A stretch of 64,000 nucleotides of DNA, from the NCBI GenBank assembly GCA_003116875.1, contig BCKT01000016.1:508051-572050 (forward strand), written 5' to 3'. The translations under genes and the position numbers were made by a program. This DNA is from Takashimella koratensis (taxonomy: Eukaryota; Basidiomycota; Tremellomycetes; Trichosporonales; Tetragoniomycetaceae). The notes beneath the pieces are model-generated. The model did no database searches. It was not told where the DNA came from and saw only the letters and a program-made list of their open reading frames with translations. This document shows, piece after piece, positions 55,960-64,000 of the stretch (the stretch's first letter is position 1; each line of letters begins with the position of its first letter).

Positions 55960-56975
55960 TCAGTCGATGGTGAACGGGGTAGGGCGGGAGATGACGGAGG
56001 CACCAGAGTTGTCGATGCCGAGAGTCACGTAGTAGGGAGGGGTGTAGCGGGAGAAGCGGGTGAAGCCGCCGTGCTCTGCACGGTCGGCAAAGGAGGTAGT
56101 CAGTAAGTGAAAAGAGAGTGAGCTGTATGAGTAGTGTGAAAGGTGGGTGGGAAGTGAGAGTGGGCAAAGAGTGGGTGACCATAGCCGTCGAGCGTTGCAC
56201 AAGGCCGTGTAGGCCGAAGTGAGGTGGAAGGAGGTGACGAGGGTAGAGAACAGAGGACGGGTGGGGTGAAAGGTGACCACTGAGACTCTGACCAGTTGGT
56301 CAAAGGTGGTCGTTGTTAAAGGTGACCGACCCTTGGGGTCCGTCAAGCCCGGAAACGATGTGAAAATCCGGTCGAACACTGTACGTCATTGGGAAGTCGG
56401 AGTTGGAGCAAGCGCTGTGTCGAGATGAGTGGTTGGCAAGTGTCAAGAGAGGCGTGTGAATTGGGATGATGATCCAGCTGGGCAAGAGCAGATTGAGCCC
56501 GAGCTGCGATCCTTTGAACGGAGCGGAAGCGGGGGAGAACAACGTCAAAGGGAGTGTGGGAGATGGGGTCAGAATGGAGTAAGTATAGCTGAGGTTGAAC
56601 GATGAGCGGAGATAAATGAAGATGGTGGGTGGTATGCACAATGTTCATTGAATACATGATCGAGACCATATCATCTGTGATAATTGACTTGATCGCGTCC
56701 AGCCGGTCCAAGTCAGCTCATGTTCAACCAGAGCAAGAGAAACAGAAGGAGAGAGGCAATCGCGCAAGTGCTAGGTGCACTACACGAGGTAGAGTGTGAT
56801 AGTATCAGATGTCCAGTGAGCGCATTGACCACAGGCTGTCTCGACCTCTGTGATTCCTCCGATCGCTCGGGGCAGAAGGAGGAGACGAAACACCTGCGGC
56901 CCTGGGTCAAGAGGTGCCAATGGGGCAAATGTGCCGCTCTTCATTCGAGTGAGAGGGGGGTAGGGGGGGGGGGNG
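55960..56975 (-). CDS. Possible small multi-exon gene, structure unresolved
   Basis: The exon 55960-56075 (minus strand) has a good acceptor (CTTACTGAC branch, GTGCAG) and encodes a C-terminus reading GGFTRFSRYTPPYYVTLGID then NSGASVISRPTPFTID. Its codons are almost all C-ending, as in strongly expressed genes here. A candidate first exon, MKSGTFAPLAPLDPGPQ, begins at about 56949 after a very CT-rich leader and reaches a GTGTTT donor. I could not join the two in phase; one or two exons between them are missing. No family recognised. Span and structure are guesses. Confidence 0.3.
56974..56974. other. Ambiguous base (N) in a poly-G tract
   Basis: One undetermined base inside a G run at 56959-56979, probably an assembly gap or a length-variable homopolymer. 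Confidence 0.9.
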
Positions 56976-57040
56976 GGATGTGAGGGGGTATGAGGAAGGG
57001 AGAGGGGAGACTCACGAGGTGGGATGGGGGCTGGGGCTAA

Positions 57041-57100
57041 CAGAGACAGTGACAGAGACAGTGACAGAGAAAGAGAAAGAGAAAGAGAAAGAGAAAGAGA
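57041..57100. repeat. GA-rich simple repeat
   Basis: ACAGTGACAGAG repeats followed by about five copies of AGAGAA. Lies upstream of MRH4 and of the unresolved minus-strand gene. Confidence 0.85.
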
Positions 57101-57300
57101 ATGATTGAGATTAAACTTTTGAAACTTTTTGCAATGACAGACACGCCCAGGGATCAAGAGTGATAAGCAGCCTCCCATCCCATCCTCCGGGAAAATGACG
57201 TGTCACTGGAGACCGGGCACGTGACGACCCTTCATCCTTCTGAAATTTAAAGTCCACCTCGTCAACCACTCACTACCTCATCCCATTCCCATCCCCCCCC

Positions 57301-57328
57301 CCCTCACCCCTCACCCCTCACCCCTCAC
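57301..57328. repeat. Four tandem CCCTCAC units directly before the MRH4 start
   Basis: A 7-nt unit repeated four times and ending one base before the ATG at 57330, preceded by a C run. It forms the MRH4 leader and could vary in length. Confidence 0.85.
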
Positions 57329-57329
57329 C

Positions 57330-59362
57330 ATGCTCGTCGACAGGCTCCAGGTCGCTCGCGTCGTACCGGGGCTATCCTACCTCCTCGCTCGGGCACTCAC
57401 CACCTCGGCAGCATCTTCCAGTGCCCGCTTCCAACCCCGCTCTCGCTACCCCTCTCCCTCCCCTCCTTCCGATCGCTCACCTCGCCCTCCTCGATCACGG
57501 CAGGGTGAAGATGACCGTCAACCTCGCGATCGATACCCCTTCGACTCCTCTCGAGTAGACTCTCGATCACCTCGTCCACTTACTCGGCGTTCAGTCCCCC
57601 TCTCGACTCAGCCAACATCCAAACGCCTGGCAAACCGGGATTTGGAACCCCGCAGGGACCGAGACTCCCGTCGAGACAGAGGCAGAGAGCAACCACCGCA
57701 TACCCCAATCACCCAGCGATCTCCCTTCACCCCATCCTCCACTACCTCAGACAATCACATCCGCACTACTCAGCCTTCAGACCCATCCGTTCAGCCACGC
57801 CAGTTCAGCTCGTACCCCCTCCATCCTGGCCTCGTTGCCGGTGTCACCGAGTCGGTCGCGCCAACCGACCCTAATGGCGCACTCACTACCCCTATCCAGT
57901 CCCTCTCCCTCGCCAATCTCCTTGGCCGGGCAGACACCACCACGCCATTTCGTTACCTCCTTGGTGCGGAGACGGGGTCGGGGAAGACCCTGGCGTACCT
58001 TCTTCCTCTCCTGCATCATCTTAAAGCGACCGACACGTACTCTCCTACCGTAGAGACCAACGCCGACCTCGACCCCGACGTCCTCTATCCTCGTGCACTA
58101 GTCCTCAGCCCCACCCATGAGCTCACTCGCCAGAGCACCGCTGTCGCCAAACGGCTCAGCCACTCGGCCAAGCTCTCCGTCCTCGGTCTTAGCAGCGCCA
58201 AAGAAGCCGTCACCCGCACCGGTAATGTCGACGTCTTGTTTGGCACGGGAGGGTCAATGTGTCGCGTCATGGGCTTGAAGAGGGGTAAAGAGGTGGATGA
58301 TGCCGATGTGAAACGAGGCGATTGGGCAGGGTTGAAGGTGACAAAGCCACCGATGGAAGAGCCACTGGTCGGCGCTGACCGTGTGGAGTGGGTCGTCATT
58401 GATGAAGCGGATGTTCTCCTTGGTCAGTTTCACTCTGCTCATGCCTTCAGGTAGATCCATAGCTGTGCTGACAACTACCAGGCCCTGACTTTGCCGACGA
58501 GACTCTTCGCCTCCTTTCCCACCTCGCCTCGTCGCAGCCCAGCCTCAATCTCATCCTCGTGACGGCCACTTTGCCTCCCTCCCTTCTGCACACAATCACC
58601 ACCCGCCCCTTCCTGTCGAACCCGCCAATCACCCAGCTCTTATCTCCCGGTCTGCACCGACTCCCGCCCAAGCTCGAGACCCGGTGGATCAAGTTTAGCG
58701 GGAGCGGTAACCGCCTCGCGGATCTTGCACATGAAGTGAAACGCGTGTTCGCAGAGGACGCTGCCGAGGCGAGGAAGACGGAGACGCTCGAGAATGGTTT
58801 CAAGGACGGGGCACAAGTTGGTCAAGTGGATACCGTGAATACACTTTCTCGCGCGGTCGTGTTCTGCAACTCGGAGAGCAAAGTTGCCATGCTCAGTCAG
58901 ACCCTCGAGAGCAAGAGTCTCCCTGTGCTCGCGTGGACATCTGAAAGCGCTGCCCGAACTCGTGGATCCCACTCTGCTCTTTCCCCGTTCCTCCGCTCTC
59001 CTTCCTTGTCCACTTCCGCCGCACGCCCAACCACTCCAGCGTCTAGCTCAAACACCAAGATCAACTCCTCTGCCCGGGTCCTCGTCACGACCTCACTACT
59101 TAGCCGCGGGCTTGACTTTGCACCCTCTGTCTCCACAGTCTTTCTCCTCGACCCGCCGCGCGATGTACTCGACTTTGTACACCGTGCGGGCCGAGCTGGG
59201 CGCGCAGGGCGGCCAGGGAGGGTTGTTGTTTTTGGGGTAGAGAAGGGCGGAGGGAGCGGCAAGTTGTCTGGACTGAGGCAGGTGGTTGGGAAGAGCACGA
59301 ACAGGGCAAGCGTCAAACCCGGTGGCCGGACGTGGTCTGGGCGCTCGCCGACGAGGAGGTGA
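57330..59362 (+). CDS. MRH4: Mitochondrial DEAD-box RNA helicase
   Basis: Exons 57330-58422 and 58482-59362 give 657 residues. The N-terminus is an amphipathic, Arg-rich presequence-like stretch (VDRLQVARVVPGLSYLLARA), then a long disordered Arg/Ser/Pro region to about residue 180. Helicase motifs: I AETGSGKTLAYLLPLL, Ia LSPTHELTRQ, II VIDEADVLL, III TATLP (in place of SAT), V TTSLLSRGLDF and VI HRAGRAGRAGRPGR. The degenerate motifs and the gapped middle fit the Mrh4 group, which acts in mitochondrial large-subunit (21S) rRNA assembly in yeast. No Q-motif is clear. The intron donor is the rare GTCAGT. The gene ends RSPTRR, with 169 bp to the convergent DUF4048 gene. Confidence 0.82.
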
Positions 59363-59531
59363 TTTGCGCGGAATACAACAATGCGTGCATGCGATAATAG
59401 AATCATGTTGTAACACCGTTCTGTATGACATATACAACGTCGTCAATCATCAGTGTTATGAATACAACTCCCTTCACACTTGCTCCTTCAAATGCAGGGC
59501 GACCTAAGCGCGACAATGCCCCGTGGGCAAA

Positions 59532-61561
59532 TCACCACCCCCATCCGTCGCCATCCCCGTCCTCGGGGTCTTCCTGTCCCGCTGACGCCGTTGCTGCACG
59601 AGCCATCGCTGACTTCGCCGACCTCCGGGGTGTCACAATCCCTTCGTTGGTCGCCTTGTCCGTCTCGTCGCCGTCCAGCAAATTGGGTGACGTCGGCTGC
59701 GACCCGGTCGGAGTGGAAGTCGCCGAGGTTTTCAGCGTGCCCTTTCCAGAAGAGGCTGCTTTCCCGCCCACTTGAGCTCGCTTCAGCCTGATCGAGTCGG
59801 CTTTCTTGGAGACACCTGCAGCGCCCAACCCAGTTAACGAAGCCGACGACGAAAGAGAGACGAGGGACGACGCGGATGAAGCCGAGGTTGGTGTCGACGG
59901 TCCCGAATGTGAGGGCGACTGTGTAGTCGACCTTGACTGCGCTTCACCACGGGCCAGAGCTCGGGAACGCGATGCCGACGACGCGGAGGACAGGTTGAGT
60001 GGAGGCGACGGAGCGACGGGCCGAATTCGCACGGGTTCAGGTCGCAGGCGGGACTCATTGGACGGCGGAGGTGCCGCTGCGCCCGTGTTGGCCGACGGCG
60101 ACGTGAGTGAGAACGAAGGGATGGGTGGAAGCATCGCTTTCAACCCGGCCAAGTCGAGTTTGTCGAGCCCGCTGCCTCCGGCTCCAGACGCCGTTGCCGG
60201 AGCTGACGCAGACGTTGATGACGTCTCGCTGCCATTATCGTCCAGGCTGAGAGGTACTGTGCCTCCAGCCGCCGCACTGACGGTCTTCATGAGCTGGCCC
60301 CAGAATTTCTTCCCTTCCTGGATCGCCGCGGCCGTCTTTTCCTCGCTCACGCCCAGTGCTGTAATCATCGCCCCAACACCACCGTGCCCGCCTGCACCGA
60401 CTGAAATCGAGCCGGTCGTACCCATCCCAATCCCTAGACCGAGTCCCAAACCCAGCCCGCCCATCCCGCCACCAGCTACACTGTCGAGTGCAGAAGCGAA
60501 TTCGGATTCGTCAAACGAGGACGCGAGAGAGGAGAGGGATGATGTGCTTTCGGCATTGGATGGTCGGTTGGGGTATGCCTGAGAACGCGAGACGATTGAT
60601 GTCCATCGTGATTGGAGGTGGGAGAGTGCGGCTTCTTCTCGGAGCAGCTCTGATGAATGTGTCAGCTGAGGTCTAGGCTTGGGGAGAAAGACCATACCTT
60701 GGCGAAGCTCGTTGACACGTCGTTCCCGCATAGCGATGAGTCTCAGCAAATCGGCGTGCCTTTGAGGTCGTTGTCAACGTTTCGTCTTTTCCCCACCACG
60801 TCATGAAACAAAACTCACTTCTCCGTCAACGTCTGAGTCTGCACGCGCCTCGCCTCACCATCGACGCTTTCTCGTCCGCCATCCCCCGAACTCCTCACTC
60901 TGCTCTCGGTCGCTTCCCCTTCTGGGATGGTATCGTTGAAGTAATCAGCCGAATCACTCGTATGACTTCGGCTCCTCTCTTTTAATCTTGCCGCGCTCGG
61001 ACCTCCTGTGACTTCCTTTACCAGGACGTCTCGCTCCAATCGCTCACTGACGCTGATGGATGGTGAATAGGATATACTGCTCTTGCCCCGCCGAGGCGTG
61101 ACGGGATGTTGCAAGTGGCCAAGGGTCCGTGGGCTGAGAGACGAGAGTGTGGGACTAAGTGCGGAGGAAGAAGGAGATGATATGGGAGGTGGAGGGGAAA
61201 GGATCTGGGTTGATGTAGGGCTGAGGATTGATGGAGACGCGTGATCGATGTGGTTGATGGATGTTTCTGCAAGATTAGCGTCGATGGAGGAGGTCAACGG
61301 AGCTGATCTAGGTGTCGAGACGGTGGTGGAATATGAAGACGGTACGCTCGATGCGGTGGCTGACCGAGGTGGCCTGGCGACGAGAGAGAGGCGTTTGAGC
61401 TTTGACCCCGAGAGAGCTGCGGACGGATCGCGCGACGAGCCGGGTCCGGAGAGCGCTGGGTTGAGAGTTGCCGAGCTGCCGCTGGAACTGGAGGGGCCCG
61501 GGAGGTGTGTATTGACGTTTGAGACGCGCAGGACGCGTTCGTCTGCGGCTGTCGATGCCAT
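59532..61561 (-). CDS. DUF4048-like protein
   Basis: Exons 60819-61561, 60698-60759 and 59532-60649 give 640 residues. Ser/Pro-rich disordered ends flank a short helical core spanning the small exon: HADLLRLIAMRERRVNELRQ then ELLREEAALSHLQSRW. This matches the fungal DUF4048 pattern (LAAxERRVLELKEEL ... LKxQW). An early KLKRLSLVARPP segment is also typical. After the core are a Gly-rich stretch (GGGMGGLGLGLGLGIGMG) and EGKKFWGQLMKTVSAA, the family's W-containing region. It ends with acidic DPEDGDGDGWGW. Function unknown; possibly Golgi or trafficking related (inference). Divergent from HRD3 across a 375-bp promoter. Confidence 0.68.
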
Positions 61562-61936
61562 GGCGATTGGAGGAGGGTAAGGGGATGGAGGGGATGGAGG
61601 ATGGGATGGGATGAAGGATGTGCAAGTTGAAGGGGAGGATTGAATTGAACCAAACAACCAGCCGATTGGAATTACTAAACGCAGGCCACCGCCGTGGGTT
61701 CCTTGTTCCTTTGTCCTCTGCCATGAGTTACTCCACGCCGTCCCCCCTGCCCCTGATTCCACGATGACGGTTGCGTCTCGAATCGTCTCACTCATCTCAT
61801 CTCATCTCTTCTCATCTCATCCCCCTCACCCTTACCCAACAACCAATCAAGCATCGGCCCAGGCCAGCAGCGCTCTCCCCAGACCAGCAAGTCACTCGGC
61901 ACCGCTCCAGAGACACCCACACAGTTCGTCTCGAGC
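61562..61936. promoter_or_regulatory. Bidirectional promoter between DUF4048 and HRD3 genes
   Basis: The 375 bp between two start codons contain an imperfect CTCAT/ATCTC repeat at 61788-61821 and CT-rich leaders on both sides. Confidence 0.5.
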
Positions 61937-64000
61937 ATGGTCGCGGTCCGGGTCAGACGCTCAAGCGTCGCCGCAGCAAAAACCCTGCTGCTCTCCCTCT
62001 TGCTCGTTTCGGCTCTCATTCACCTCCCTCTCGTCGTCGCGGATAAATCCCAAGACGATCACGATGCAGAGACCGACGCACGTCATCTCACATCATGTAC
62101 ACCTCTCGTGGCTGCTCACGGCCTCCTTCACTCCCTAGATCCACATCACCAGGCTCATCTCGAGAGCAAAGTGACCGGCTCGGTCAGCCCATTCGGACGA
62201 GGGCTCAGCGACGGTCTTGGGTGGAACCACGATGGCCCTTTGGCAACAGCACTACGACTCCTCCCAAGAGTCATCAACCTCGTCAACCCCGTCCGCCTTC
62301 TCGGACAAATACCGTTACCCTCTAACTTCAAGGCGGCAGTGGCTCCGCAAAAGGGGGACAAGAGGAGTAAATTGTCGAGAGCGAGGAAAGAGAAGATTGA
62401 AGAGTTGATGCGGTTAGTGGATGAGGCAGAGGAGAAAGGGTGTGAAGATGTTTGGGCATTCAAGGGGTCACTCCGGATGGTGGGTGCATTGTTATTGTCC
62501 TTTTATGCCGTACTGACTCGTCCAGTTCCCACCGCAAGGGATCAAGCAGGATCTTTCACAGGCGTTCAAATCGTTCCAAAAATCTGTCGACATCACCGCC
62601 GACGCGCAGTCACAATTCATCGTCGGCTTCTTCCACGCGACCGGGCTAGCTGGAGTTACACGAGACCAAGGCAAGGCTGTTCTCTACTACACGTTCTCTG
62701 CTCTGCAAGGGTACAAGCCGGCTCAGATGGCGCTCGGGTACCGATACTGGGCAGGCGTCGGAGTCGCGGAGGACTGCCTCACCGCGCTCGACTTCTACCA
62801 AAGCGCTGCCGACCAAGCGTACGCTCGCTTCCTAGATGGACCTCCGGGCGGCGAAACCCTCCCGCTGTCTCCCTCCCGCCTCTCGGACAGGGCTGGTGGG
62901 ATCTACGGTCCGTTCGCGTCATGGGCGTCTACAGGTTTCAACTCTCAACGGGCGGCAGTCAAGGCGAGCTCAGCGGTGGCGCGAGGCGAGACGGAAAGAG
63001 AGATCCTCGAGTACTACCAGTACCACTCTGATCGGGACTCGCACCTCTATACCGTCCGACTCGGTCGCTTGTTCTACCTCGGCAGCATCTACTTTTTGCC
63101 TGGCGGTGTCTCGTCTGGCGCAGAGTCGGTCGGCGAAATTGCACAGAGTTACGACAAGGCGCGAGCTTACTTTATGAAGGTGGCGCGCGTCTTGTGGCCC
63201 TCGGATTTCGATCAGAATGGCCAAGTCGCTGGAAAAAAGAGGATGAGCAAAGAGGCAGAGGACGCTGTGAGGGAGCCTGCGATGGTCGCTGCCGCTTTCT
63301 TAGGGAGGATGGCGATGAGAGGAGAGGGCCAGAAGAGGGATTACCGTCGAGCGAGGTTGTGGTATGAGCGCGCGGCAGACTTGGTTAGTGCCTCAGGATG
63401 TGGAAGATGGTCAGTGCTGATGGATTCAGGGTGACAGGGAAGCCCACAATGGGTTGGGTATCATCTACCGAGACGGACTCGCCCTCAATGCCGACGCTCC
63501 CAAAGCCCAACGCTACTTCCAGGCAGCGGCCGGTCAAGATCTTGCCGAAGCCCAAGTCAACTTGGGTAAGGCGCATCTTCAGCGCGGCGAATTTAAACAA
63601 GCTGTCGACATGCTCGAATCCGCGCTCAGACATGGATCGCCCTTTGAAGCGTTTCACCTCCTCGCATCGGTTCACGCGTCATCTGCACGAGCCGCTTCCG
63701 CCGCGGCAGACCGTCAGCAATCTCGAAACACCGGTTTCACAGGCGCTGTCACCGGCATGTGTGGTGTCAGTGTTGCCTATTACAAGTTGGTCGCCGAGAG
63801 GGGTGCATGGGACGACCTCGACTTCATCGGCGAGGCGGATCGAGCCTGGGCGAGGGGCGAGCAAGAGAAGGCAATGCTTGGATGGTGGATCGCAGCGGAG
63901 ATGGGCTATGAAGTTGCGCAAAACAACGTCGCATTCATGTTGGACAAGGGAGTGGATCCGTGGGAGATGGGGAAGGATACGTCGTTGGTCATGTGGACGA
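61937..64000 (+). CDS. HRD3: ERAD component HRD3/SEL1L, 3' end outside window
   Basis: Exons 61937-62479, 62526-63383 and 63430 onward run past the right edge. A signal peptide (AAAKTLLLSLLLVSALIHLPLVVA region) leads into a lumenal protein of Sel1-like repeats. Repeat cores are visible: ADAQSQFIVGFFHATGL, KAVLYYTFSALQGYKPAQMA, LGYRYWAGVGVAEDC, REPAMVAAAFLGRMAMRGEG, RRARLWYERAADLGDREAHN, GLGIIYRDGLALNADAPKAQ and VAQNNVAFMLDKG. The pattern and the signal peptide identify the Hrd3/SEL1L partner of the Hrd1 ubiquitin ligase, which recruits misfolded lumenal substrates in ER-associated degradation. The C-terminal repeats and the TM anchor lie outside. The start ATG is the one before the signal peptide. 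Confidence 0.87.

Noticed and set aside
59806..60582. 258-codon plus-strand frame
   Set aside because: Antisense shadow of the DUF4048 gene; repeats reflect its Ser/Gly codons.
1..64000. tRNA, rRNA, CRISPR arrays and intact transposons
   Set aside because: Looked for by eye on both strands and none could be supported; a tRNAscan-SE and repeat search would settle this.

Overview
The window is nuclear DNA of a basidiomycete yeast, most likely a tremellomycete (order Trichosporonales or a close relative; this is inference). The evidence is gene-dense, GC-rich sequence; many introns of about 50-100 nt with GTGAGT/GTAAGT/GTATGT donors and a recurring CTGAC branch site just before the acceptor; basidiomycete family types (DUF6534-like receptor, fungal LtrA, DUF4048); and a ribosomal protein gene whose start codon sits alone in its first exon. 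Most genes are spliced, so the CDS spans below run from start to stop codon, introns included, with exon limits in the evidence where I worked them out.

Layout, left: 1-2757 (-) is the 5' part of an NFX1/FAP1 zinc-finger regulator that runs off the left edge. It is divergent from a GIG1-like (DUF3605) gene (3949-6067, +). A small four-exon single-pass membrane protein (6185-6922, +) follows, then RNA polymerase III subunit RPC31 (7116-8426, -). Next is a tandem duplication (8427-11243): an unknown gene, a copied 5' fragment of RPC31, and a decayed second copy of the unknown gene. Two MFS transporters on the minus strand follow (DHA1-like, 11679-13448; DAL5-like, 14296-16015), then a disordered protein ending in a TPX2-like segment (17772-19939, +).

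Middle: 20295-25077 is a more AT-rich stretch of five intronless minus-strand ORFs that match no family I recognise; two of them are paralogues. Then come a bZIP regulator (25806-27908, -) and a 4.7-kb gap without a supportable gene. From 32577 to 50109 six membrane-protein genes all lie on the plus strand: LtrA, a DUF6534-like 7-TM protein, a FEN2-like vitamin/allantoate transporter, a secreted-face Cys-rich/TM/SH3 protein and two tandem sugar transporters.

Right: RPL11/uL5 (50545-51723, +), a Zn2Cys6 regulator (52197-54664, -), a long pyrimidine-rich interval with one possible unresolved small gene (55960-about 56975, -), the mitochondrial DEAD-box helicase MRH4 (57330-59362, +), a DUF4048 protein (59532-61561, -) and, divergent from it, the ERAD component HRD3/SEL1L (61937 to beyond the right edge, +).

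Housekeeping genes (RPC31, RPL11, MRH4, HRD3, NFX1) are interleaved with transporter and accessory blocks. The least explained parts are the duplicated unit at 8.4-11.2 kb and the orphan block at 20.3-25.1 kb.
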